Positions 1 through 6,831 of a stretch of DNA of 8,649 nt are shown in pieces (within the stretch, counting starts at the first letter, position 1; each line of letters starts with the position of its first letter). This DNA is from Planctomycetaceae bacterium (GTDB taxonomy: Bacteria; Planctomycetota; Planctomycetia; Pirellulales; Pirellulaceae), in NCBI GenBank assembly GCA_003501565.1, contig DNPC01000063.1, positions 2,909 to 11,557 on the forward strand, in the 5' to 3' direction. Under the pieces are notes generated by a model, which was given only the letters and a program-made list of their open reading frames with translations, was not told the origin of the DNA and did not search any database. The position numbers were made by a program, and so were the translations under genes.

Positions 1-13
1 ACGACCAGTGAAG

Positions 14-367
14 CTAACGACCAATGCGACGAATGTATTGCGTTAGTTGATGGATTTGCGATTCGGTTAACTTGTCTCTGAACCCTGGCATTTCTTCACT
101 GAGCTTGTAGGGCTTGCCGCCGTTGGTGATCACGTCCGTGATATGGCGATCTGAAACGCTCTGTTGCCACTCACGAAACTTCAAGTTTCTGGGGCGTACC
201 TTGAGCGTACCTGCGATGTGCCCGTCTCCATTGCCGTTACCGTGGCAGCCTGAGCAGTGTAGCCGAAAGAGTTCTTCCGGCGACGATCCCGGCGCGGATT
301 GTCGGTAGGACCCACCGCATCCAGCCATGGCCACGCAGAAACACAATAGTGAGAGAGCTTTCTTCAT
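14..367 (-). CDS. Mono-heme cytochrome c lipoprotein
   Basis: Small c-type cytochrome, 117 residues, probably anchored by a lipid and carrying electrons outside the cytoplasmic membrane. The signal MKKALSLLCFCVAMAGC has Cys17 as the probable lipidation site (MAGC, with Met in place of Leu). One CSGCH heme site (Cys38, Cys41, His42) is followed by GNGNGDGHIAGTLKVRPRNL. Met93 in EEMPGF is the likely sixth heme ligand. A C-terminal helix (ESQIHQLTQYIRRI) completes the class I, CBB3-III-like fold; the length is normal for a single domain. ATG at 367 was chosen because it starts the signal peptide; an upstream TTG at 385 lies inside the terminator tail. No Shine-Dalgarno is visible. The redox partner is unknown and no oxidase or dehydrogenase gene lies in the window. 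Confidence 0.9.
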   Translation of the reverse strand: MKKALSLLCFCVAMAGCGGSYRQSAPGSSPEELFRLHCSGCHGNGNGDGHIAGTLKVRPRNLKFREWQQSVSDRHITDVITNGGKPYKLSEEMPGFRDKLTESQIHQLTQYIRRIGR

Positions 368-383
368 CACAGCGTAGTATGTC

Positions 384-421
384 AAAAGAAAAACGCTGAT
401 CGCGCGATGGCGACCAGCGTT
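384..421 (-). terminator. Rho-independent terminator after the DUF1559 gene
   Basis: On the minus strand AACGCTG pairs with CAGCGTT (7 bp). After one mismatch, a further 4 bp (TCGC/GCGA) close a six-base loop. The stem runs into a T-rich tail, TTTTTCTTTT, ending near 384. It begins 32 bases after the DUF1559 stop codon. The cytochrome ATG at 367 is only about 16 bases past the tail, so read-through or an overlapping promoter would be needed to express that gene. Confidence 0.85.
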
Positions 422-452
422 CTATTTTCATCGGTACTTGAGTAGCTAGTTG

Positions 453-1601
453 CTATTGAGGCAACTGCGCTACTTCACCACCCGAAGATGTTCCGAGCGA
501 GCCCCAAACGCCGTAAGGCGAAGGACCCGATACAGGAATAGGTGCGGCCAGGTTTCCGGTGTCGATGCTTTCACTAATGAAGTGAACCGAACCATCAACC
601 ATGGAAGCATTTACACCACCAGTGTGATAACTGTTCGCAGTGTAGATACCTTCTTGCCATTCGCCACGACCGTTTGCACACGAAGGCGCGTTAGGTGGCA
701 GGATAGCACAGAAACCACTGTTCATCGTAAACCCAGAAGCCCAAGACTCACCATGACGGTGGTGCGAGGAAGGCAGTGGGCCAACGATGGTACCGTTAGG
801 TCCACGGGTAGCCATACATGCAATCGGTCCGGCACGGAACGTATCGCGTGGCATCGTGGTGTAGTGACCGTGGATCTTGCCTTGGCCATTGAAAACGGTG
901 ATTTCGCTGAAGCACAACGTGTTGCTGGTACCGTCGGAGACAGCCCCCATACGCTTACCTGCACCTGGGCCAACAACGCGTACACCAGGCGACGACCAAA
1001 CGATGCCGAACATACCGCGGGCGTTTGGGCTACCCCATTCACCATTGTGACGTCCGTCAGTTCCTCGAGTCGAGTCACCGAAGTTGGTCGCATAGCAGAT
1101 CGGTGCTTGTGCAGAACTCCAACCCATGGTTGTTGAACCGGGGTCAGAAGGGCACAAGAATGCCGAAATCCGCGCTTGGTACGCTGTGTAAGGTCGCAGT
1201 GAGTGAGGACCGAATGGACGATCCTGCGTCATGCCACCTTCGGCTGGACCAGCAGAAATTGTGTTGTAGAGCGGAGTCTGTTCAATGAAGGGCAGCATCT
1301 GCAGCCATGCACTGTGGTGACCGCGGGAGCTTTCCCAGCTTCCACCCCAGTTCGCAGGCAGGACGATTGGGCCATTCATTGCACTAGGGAAACGCTTGTA
1401 AGCGCTTTCATAGTTCAAAGAAGCGAGTGTCAGCTGCTTCAAATTGTTCGAACATTGCATCCGGCGTGCTGCTTCACGAGCGGCTTGAACCGCAGGCAGC
1501 AATAGCCCGACCAAGATGCCGATAATGGCGATGACCACCAAAAGCTCGACAAGAGTAAAGGCATAGGAACGTTTCCTATGCCAACGAAGAAGTTTTGCCA
1601 T
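453..1601 (-). CDS. DUF1559 protein with prepilin-type N-terminus and H-X9-DG box
   Basis: Pseudopilin-like envelope protein of 382 residues, of the planctomycete DUF1559 family. A basic leader (MAKLLRWHRKRSYA) precedes FTLVELLVVIAIIGILVGLL, the type IV prepilin helix, with Glu19 at +5 of the mature protein. Prepilin peptidase should cut between Ala14 and Phe15; Gly is commoner at -1. The helix runs into the family text AVQAAREAARRMQCSNNLKQ. Other family marks are LCPSDP (149-154), DGTSNTL (223-229), the H-X9-DG box (His326 to Asp336-Gly337) and the ending LGTSSGGEV. Members are thought to assemble into or attach to surface structures, but the exact role is not established. Start chosen on the GGAGGA site and the leader length. 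It has its own leader region and a terminator 32 bases after its stop codon, so it may be its own transcription unit. Confidence 0.95.
   Translation of the reverse strand: MAKLLRWHRKRSYAFTLVELLVVIAIIGILVGLLLPAVQAAREAARRMQCSNNLKQLTLASLNYESAYKRFPSAMNGPIVLPANWGGSWESSRGHHSAWLQMLPFIEQTPLYNTISAGPAEGGMTQDRPFGPHSLRPYTAYQARISAFLCPSDPGSTTMGWSSAQAPICYATNFGDSTRGTDGRHNGEWGSPNARGMFGIVWSSPGVRVVGPGAGKRMGAVSDGTSNTLCFSEITVFNGQGKIHGHYTTMPRDTFRAGPIACMATRGPNGTIVGPLPSSHHRHGESWASGFTMNSGFCAILPPNAPSCANGRGEWQEGIYTANSYHTGGVNASMVDGSVHFISESIDTGNLAAPIPVSGPSPYGVWGSLGTSSGGEVAQLPQ
1560..1582 (-). repeat. Perfect 10-bp inverted repeat early in the DUF1559 gene
   Basis: GGCATAGGAA and TTCCTATGCC flank a three-base loop, giving a strong mRNA hairpin at +20 to +42 from the A of the start codon. 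It spans the codons for residues 7-14 (WHRKRSYA), the part of the leader just before the prepilin cleavage site. It may affect early translation, or it may be chance. Confidence 0.7.
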
Positions 1602-1763
1602 AAGTTTTCCTCCAGCAAGAAACAGAAATACGTCAAGACGAGGCGCCGAGACTACCACGTTCGGTGATCAAAAACAATCCTTTAAGGGGGCTGAAACGTC
1701 ATAATCGATAAATTACAGTTCGTTTAGCCCACTGCAAATTTACAATATATGGACGACGTAGGA
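1602..1763 (-). promoter_or_regulatory. Leader region before the DUF1559 gene, probable promoter
   Basis: This 162-base gap is the only long spacing between genes downstream of the operon start. It is AT-rich near the CRTAC1-B end, with TATATT and TAATTT stretches on the minus strand, so a promoter for the pilin-like gene is plausible. I found no convincing -35/-10 pair and no clear intrinsic terminator for the upstream operon. Read-through from the operon into the DUF1559 gene therefore cannot be excluded. Confidence 0.3.
1608..1613 (-). promoter_or_regulatory. Strong Shine-Dalgarno deciding the DUF1559 start
   Basis: GGAGGA lies six bases before the ATG at 1601. It is the only near-perfect ribosome binding site in the window. 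It fixes the start at 1601 rather than at an in-frame codon at 1658 that would place 19 extra residues ahead of the prepilin leader. Confidence 0.85.
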
Positions 1764-3524
1764 TCAGGGGTCCGAATCAGGCGAATCAAAATGCCCAGCC
1801 TGGGGCGGACTGAGAGACGGATGCAATACGACCACCTGCGTGTTCGTGGCAATGCTATGGGCGCTTCTGCTGCCATCTGGCCACAAGATTGCCACATCTA
1901 TGGGCGACGATTCCCCCCCAACGCCGATGCAGAGTTTCTGGGAACTGCAGCTCTGATAAGATCGGCCTGCGAGAACGATCCGCGTCAGCTCTTTGCCGCC
2001 CACTACGGCTGTAACGCGGCTACCGATTGCAGAGCGTTGGGAATCGCCAACCAGAGACAGTGAAATCCAGTTGTTTGTGTTCGCGGTCGTGTTCCTGAGC
2101 ACGGCTGGGCGACCGCGAGCTCCCAGTGCAACGATATCGACTCGGCCGTCGTTGTCCAAATCACCGGCGACCAGACCGCGAGTCGATTGCAGAGTCCTGG
2201 CTGCTTCTCCCCAGTCAGCCTTGAGGTCACTGAATCTCCCCCGTCCGTCGCCACGCAGCATGACATCAGCAACACGAAATCCTGTTGCAGTGCTTGCCCC
2301 ACCGCGGCTAGTGCGGCGGTCGTCCAGATCTCCCGTTCCAACGACAAGATCCACGATTGTGTCGTTGTCTGCGTCGAGAGCCGCGAGCCCCCATGTCACG
2401 TGAGGGAAAGTTGCTTCTCCAGTACCGCTCCTGAGCGTCGCGTCTTCGAAGACGCCAGCACCTTGGTTTTGGTAGATCGTCGTAAACTCTTCCAAGAATG
2501 ACGTAACCACCAGGTCTTGCAGGCCATCGCCATTGAAGTCGGCTATATCAACCCCCATCGACGCCTGTGCCTTGCCACGGAAGTCGTAGGCCAGTCCGGC
2601 AAACAGCCCGTCTTCGGTAAACCTGCCAGCACCGTCGTTGACAAGCAGGTGGTTTTCCTGAGTGTCATTGGCAACGAAGATATCCTGGTCACCATCAGCA
2701 TCGAAGTCGAATGCCAGAACGCCCATGCCGCGCCCCGCCTGGTTGAGGACGCCAGCCTCATTGGACCAGTCTTCGAAAGTACCATCTCCGACATTGCGAA
2801 ATAGGCGATCCGGCTCGGGTTGAAAGCTCATCGGGCTCGGATACGCAGGTAGGCCTTTATGAATATGCGGCCGGTGGTTTTCCAGATCAAACTTGATGTA
2901 GTTGGCGACATAAAGATCGAGATCGCCATCATTTTCGATATCCAAGAAACAAACACCTCCTCCGATCAGGTCGGAACAAGCGGTCTGGGTGTCCTTCGCA
3001 ATGTCATCAAACGTACCGTCGCCGTTGTTTCTATAGAAACAATTGCCTGCGTAATTGTTGACGTAGATGTCTGGTAGACCATCGTTGTCGAAATCGGCTG
3101 TTGCAACCCCCAGGCTCATGCCAGCGTTATCTACTCCCGCCTCTTTAGTAACATTGGTAAACCGAAAACCGCCATCGTTTCGATAGAGTGCATTCGTTGC
3201 GGGATTCGAATTTGGGCTGTCGATCGGAGCGCCGTTGAGAAAGTAAATATCAAGATCACCATCGATATCGTAGTCGAGTAATGCGACACCAGCGCTCATG
3301 GATTCGACCAAGTAGTATTTGCCCGAGCTGCCATCGGTGTGAACGAAATCGATGCCAGCCCGTTCGGTGTAATTCTCGAAACGAATTTGCCCGCTAACGC
3401 TGGCTGAGGGCCCCAGCCAGCAGCAGGCAAGATAGATAACTAGAGCTATCCGATAACGGATCAGGTTAGAAACCTGTTGTGGCATATCACTGATTGGCTG
3501 ATTGCTTCTAGCCGAGAAGGTCAC
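1764..3524 (-). CDS. Secreted CRTAC1-type FG-GAP/VCBS protein with ASPIC/UnbV domain (B)
   Basis: Exported propeller protein of 586 residues, paralogue of CRTAC1-A. Both mature proteins begin with the pattern IRFE-x8-IDF[IV]H-x2-GSSG. A hydrophobic signal (about 26-41) ends in SASVSG before QIRFE. Calcium loops lie at 84, 144, 195, 273, 329, 384 and 455. The third (DIENDGDLD) and sixth (DADNDTIVD, Gly replaced by Thr) depart from consensus. Cys183 and Cys192 match the pair in the A protein. The ASPIC/UnbV region (about 499-567) is odd: where the A protein has SHFGSRLHFGLG, this one has SCSSQKLCIGVG, with Cys526 and Cys532. GTG at 3524 was chosen because it overlaps the TPR-B stop as TAGTG. 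ATG at 3485 (residue 14) gives an equally good signal peptide and is a real alternative. Gene identity is firm; function is unknown. Confidence 0.9.
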   Translation of the reverse strand: MTFSARSNQPISDMPQQVSNLIRYRIALVIYLACCWLGPSASVSGQIRFENYTERAGIDFVHTDGSSGKYYLVESMSAGVALLDYDIDGDLDIYFLNGAPIDSPNSNPATNALYRNDGGFRFTNVTKEAGVDNAGMSLGVATADFDNDGLPDIYVNNYAGNCFYRNNGDGTFDDIAKDTQTACSDLIGGGVCFLDIENDGDLDLYVANYIKFDLENHRPHIHKGLPAYPSPMSFQPEPDRLFRNVGDGTFEDWSNEAGVLNQAGRGMGVLAFDFDADGDQDIFVANDTQENHLLVNDGAGRFTEDGLFAGLAYDFRGKAQASMGVDIADFNGDGLQDLVVTSFLEEFTTIYQNQGAGVFEDATLRSGTGEATFPHVTWGLAALDADNDTIVDLVVGTGDLDDRRTSRGGASTATGFRVADVMLRGDGRGRFSDLKADWGEAARTLQSTRGLVAGDLDNDGRVDIVALGARGRPAVLRNTTANTNNWISLSLVGDSQRSAIGSRVTAVVGGKELTRIVLAGRSYQSCSSQKLCIGVGGESSPIDVAILWPDGSRSAHSIATNTQVVVLHPSLSPPQAGHFDSPDSDP

Positions 3525-5110
3525 TACTCGGGCGCCTTATCTTGGGAGTCTTCTTCGGGGTTTTCTTCCGGGCTTGCTTCGATGGATTCGCGCAGAAGCG
3601 CGGCGGTCTGTTTGTAGACTGTGTTTTCGGGGGCCAACTCGGCAGCCTTCTCCATCTCACGAGCGGCGTCTTCGATGCGACCACATTTTTCATAAGTGGC
3701 TGCTAGCGCAGCATGGCCGGAAGCCGAATCATCAATGGCCGTTGCCTGCTCTGCAAGCGCGATTGCTTTCTCAGGTTTGTTGGTCGCCTCCAAGAAAAAG
3801 TTCGCGACAGAACGCAAGGCAAAAGGTTGGTCGGGGTTTCGTTCAACAAAATCCGTCAACGTCTTCTCGGCCGCATCCGGTTGCCCAATCCCAAGGTACA
3901 GTCGAGCGACTTCTTCGGAGTAATTGAATTCTGCGGGTGCCAGTTCGGCCACTTCTTTCATCCAGCGTATCGCTTCGTAAGCCTGTCCTTTCTGTCCGGC
4001 CAAGAAAGAAAGTGCTTGGCGACAATCGATATTTCCTGGGGACATGCGGGCAGCCCGCAGCAGCAGCAGCTCTGCCGCTGGCGTAAGTCCACCGGCAAGA
4101 TAGACGCGGGCGCTGTTTACATAGACGTTGGCTATATCAACGCCCATTGCAACTGCGTCATCATAAGTACGCCGCCCCTCTTCGAGCTCAGCGCGTTGCT
4201 CACTGCGCAGCTCAATGTGCCGTTGTTGATACGTGCGTGCTTCGTCACGTTTACCAAGTTTTGCCAACGCGGTAGCGAGCCCCAAGTGAGCTTGACTGTC
4301 TTCTGCATCCAGCTCAATTGCAGTGCGAAAATGCTCGACCGCGGTTTCCGTATTCTGCAACTGCGATTCGACACGTCCCAATTCGGTGTGAGCGGCTGAA
4401 AGCCTGGGGCTTTTTTCGATCACCGTTTGCAGAACTTCACGTGCTTCGGCAAGCTTACCGGCCTGCAGCATGGCGGTGCCGAGTGTCAATTGCCGCGACA
4501 AGTTGTCAGGCTCAAAGATGACAGCACGGCGAAAATAACGAACAGCCTCTTCGAGCCGCCCCTTCATCGTGCAAACATCCCCGAGACCACGCATCGCGAA
4601 GACAAAGTTCGGTTGTTCATCAAGAATCGTCTTCCAAATCTTCTCCGCCTCATCGACTTGACCGAATTCGAATTCGAATCGCGCCTGAACTTCTCGAGCT
4701 TCTACGGAACTAGGAAGACTGGTTGTGAGGTGCTCAACGACGCCCTTACACTCTTCAACCATTGCCAATCCGTCGGTAGGTATGATTGGCGATAGTGGGG
4801 GAATACGAACAGCGTCTGTTGCATCCGAAAGTTTGTCGTCAGGACCCAAGGCGGCCGTGGTGGCAGACGGTTCTGGTGTTTCGAGTTGCGCAAAACTGTC
4901 TGGCGCGGACACCGTGTTCTTCGGTGGATCCGCTTCGTCATCCAACCAGCCAGCAGCGCCCGCAAAACCTATCACTGCGACGAGAACGAGGCCGAGCAAA
5001 ATAAACAAGTTTCTCAATAGCGGCGATGGAGATTCGCCGGGTCGGGCAGGCTGACTAGGCGTATTCATCACGTCATCTTCAATAACAGGGCGAATGGGCT
5101 TTTCCGTCAT
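3524..5110 (-). CDS. Membrane-anchored TPR protein (TPR-B)
   Basis: Predicted TPR scaffold of 528 residues, the longer paralogue of TPR-A. A proline-rich cytoplasmic head (1-30) precedes one membrane helix (about 34-55), then a Pro/Thr/Ser/Asp-rich, probably disordered linker (56-110). TPR units fall near 135-168, 169-202, 203-236, 237-270 and 271-304, then a charged spacer (305-325), then 326-359, 360-393, 394-427, 428-462 and 463-496. The tail (507-528) is acidic and probably unstructured. The register matches TPR-A: both have FxxLGxRD-like or LAKLGKRDEA text before the charged spacer and VYV[DN]SA after it. TPR-B has about two more repeats at the C-terminus. Its ATG overlaps the CRTAC1-A TGA as ATGA. 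A GAGG lies 13 bases upstream, rather far, so coupled translation is likely. The likely partner is CRTAC1-B or CRTAC1-A; this is inferred from order only. Confidence 0.88.
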   Translation of the reverse strand: MTEKPIRPVIEDDVMNTPSQPARPGESPSPLLRNLFILLGLVLVAVIGFAGAAGWLDDEADPPKNTVSAPDSFAQLETPEPSATTAALGPDDKLSDATDAVRIPPLSPIIPTDGLAMVEECKGVVEHLTTSLPSSVEAREVQARFEFEFGQVDEAEKIWKTILDEQPNFVFAMRGLGDVCTMKGRLEEAVRYFRRAVIFEPDNLSRQLTLGTAMLQAGKLAEAREVLQTVIEKSPRLSAAHTELGRVESQLQNTETAVEHFRTAIELDAEDSQAHLGLATALAKLGKRDEARTYQQRHIELRSEQRAELEEGRRTYDDAVAMGVDIANVYVNSARVYLAGGLTPAAELLLLRAARMSPGNIDCRQALSFLAGQKGQAYEAIRWMKEVAELAPAEFNYSEEVARLYLGIGQPDAAEKTLTDFVERNPDQPFALRSVANFFLEATNKPEKAIALAEQATAIDDSASGHAALAATYEKCGRIEDAAREMEKAAELAPENTVYKQTAALLRESIEASPEENPEEDSQDKAPE

Positions 5111-6831
5111 TTCTGAATTTCGACCTCGGCTGAACTCTCGGGAGGCTGACCCTGGATTAGTGTGTAGATTCTATTCGCCGCCAGATCGCTAAAGACCTGT
5201 GGCTGCGCGCCGTGCCAGCGAACTTCAACCTTTTCTACGGTTTTGGCGCTGCCGAGGCCGAAGTGCAAGCGGCTCCCGAAGTGGCTTTGATAGCCTCGAC
5301 CACTGTGCACCTCAAGTATCTGTGATTTGTCACCGGCAGTAATGATGACTTGGGAGCCAACGGCTTCACGATTGGACGAAGTTCCCGCAAGTTGAAATTG
5401 AATCCAGTTCTGGGGCTTCGACGTGTTTCGCATCACGGTCGGTTTTGCCAACGAGTTAAGAACTACGATGTCAACGCGACCATCATTATCGAGGTCGTCG
5501 AGAATGCACCCACGACTGCTAGCCTCTATCTGAAAAACATCACCGACTTGTTCGGAAACGTCCCGGAACCTTCCATCTTCATTTTGCATCACCTGGTTGG
5601 GCAAACGGTAACTGACAGTATCGTCGAGATCATCCATGTTGTCATGAATGTGACCGTTAGCGATGAACAAGTCCTTATCACCATCGTTGTCCAAATCGAT
5701 AAAGCCAGTGCCCCAATTTACATAGTAGAACGTTCCCTTGCCCGCTCCGGTGCGCAGGGTGGCGTCTTCCAACACAGCATCGCCAAGATTCCGGTACAGA
5801 GTCGCAAGTTGCTTGGTGTATGCAGTTTGAAAAACATCAAGCCGAAGGTCACCATCGTAGTCTGCAACATCGGCCCCCATGCTACCCTGCGGGTCACCGC
5901 GATGGTCGTATGCCACTCCCGCTAGCAGGGCGATATCAAAGAAACTGCCGGAACCATCGTTCTCATAGAGTAGGTTTCGAGTTGAATCATTGGCAACAAA
6001 GATGTCGGTGTCGCCATCTGCGTCGAAATCAAAACATACAACGCCCATTCCCCATTCACGGTTCTCGTCGATGCCGGATGCCTGCGAGTAATCAACGAAA
6101 GTCCCATCGCCCTGGTTCAGCAGGAAATTGTCAGGCAGTTTGTCATACAAGAGTGGCCCACCGTAAACCGTTCGCCCTCGAAACTTGGTTGCTTGGATGT
6201 CGAAGTTGAAGTCAACATAATTAGCAACATAGATATCGAGGTTGCCGTCGCCATCTGCATCCAACATGCATGGACCACCACCGGCACGGTCGCCACACGC
6301 GAGCGTTTCATCAACGGACTTAGTAAACGTGCCGTCGCCATTATTCAGCAGTAGTTCATTCTGGTTCAGGTTAGACAGATAGATGTCCGCGAATCCATCG
6401 TTGTCCACGTCTCCAACCGTCACTCCAAGACCGTATCCCCGGTCCTCTGAATATGTACCGCTGGGTTTTTCAAACTTGAATTGCCCCTGGTTTCGCCAAA
6501 GCTGGTTGGTGGGCGGGCGAGATCTGGCCGCGCCGGGAAGTGCTGCACCATTGACGAAGTAAAGATCGATATCACCATCGTTATCGTAGTCGAAGCTTGC
6601 CATACCAGCGGCAACTGCTTCGATCAGGTAGTGGCGGCCGCTACTACCATTGTCGTGAATGAAGTCGATCTGAGACGATTGACTCAGGTCTTCGAAGCGG
6701 ATCGTGGTGTCTTGCCCCAGGCAGTCGTTGCCAAGAAACCTGCAACCCCAAAACACGACGCAGCAAATCGCCACGAGGCGAAGCACTATTCGTGTTGCCA
6801 CTGGCAACCTTGAGTATTGCATAGCCTTCAC
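5107..6831 (-). CDS. Secreted CRTAC1-type FG-GAP/VCBS protein with ASPIC/UnbV domain (A)
   Basis: Exported calcium-binding beta-propeller protein, 574 residues. A basic start and hydrophobic stretch (about 15-29) form a signal peptide, with cleavage probably before the mature QDTTIRFED region; a lipoprotein alternative at the FWGC site is weak. Seven calcium loops lie at 81, 141, 191, 268, 324, 379 and 446 (DYDNDGDID, DVDNDGFAD and so on), as expected for a seven-bladed propeller. The fifth, DYDGDLRLD, is irregular. Cys179 and Cys188 flank a GGG stretch. Residues about 489-556 form the ASPIC/UnbV domain (GRGYQSHFGSRLHFGLG, then VEVRWHG). The family is named after CRTAC1; the bacterial members' roles are mostly unknown. 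GTG at 6831 was chosen because it overlaps the TPR-A stop as GTGA; ATG at 6822 is possible and would remove three residues. Confidence 0.9.
   Translation of the reverse strand: MKAMQYSRLPVATRIVLRLVAICCVVFWGCRFLGNDCLGQDTTIRFEDLSQSSQIDFIHDNGSSGRHYLIEAVAAGMASFDYDNDGDIDLYFVNGAALPGAARSRPPTNQLWRNQGQFKFEKPSGTYSEDRGYGLGVTVGDVDNDGFADIYLSNLNQNELLLNNGDGTFTKSVDETLACGDRAGGGPCMLDADGDGNLDIYVANYVDFNFDIQATKFRGRTVYGGPLLYDKLPDNFLLNQGDGTFVDYSQASGIDENREWGMGVVCFDFDADGDTDIFVANDSTRNLLYENDGSGSFFDIALLAGVAYDHRGDPQGSMGADVADYDGDLRLDVFQTAYTKQLATLYRNLGDAVLEDATLRTGAGKGTFYYVNWGTGFIDLDNDGDKDLFIANGHIHDNMDDLDDTVSYRLPNQVMQNEDGRFRDVSEQVGDVFQIEASSRGCILDDLDNDGRVDIVVLNSLAKPTVMRNTSKPQNWIQFQLAGTSSNREAVGSQVIITAGDKSQILEVHSGRGYQSHFGSRLHFGLGSAKTVEKVEVRWHGAQPQVFSDLAANRIYTLIQGQPPESSAEVEIQK

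Noticed and set aside
450..1136. A 228-codon open frame on the plus strand opposite the DUF1559 gene
   Set aside because: Its Arg/Thr-rich translation has no recognisable domain, and it lies entirely antisense to a gene with clear family motifs.
4050..4075. Short CAG/CTG trinucleotide run
   Set aside because: It encodes a Leu-rich TPR helix (LLLLRAA), is too short for a microsatellite claim, and the frame is intact.
3713..4399. A 228-codon open frame on the plus strand opposite TPR-B
   Set aside because: Low-complexity antisense product with no family resemblance; the minus-strand frame has consistent TPR periodicity.
4661..4680. Tandem GAATTC repeats
   Set aside because: They simply encode alternating Phe-Glu (FEFEF) in a TPR helix, and two units are too few to call a repeat element.
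5350..5925. Plus-strand open frame with repeated Val/Ile/Asp text suggesting a repeat protein
   Set aside because: The periodicity is the reverse complement of the codons for the DxDxDG calcium loops of CRTAC1-A.
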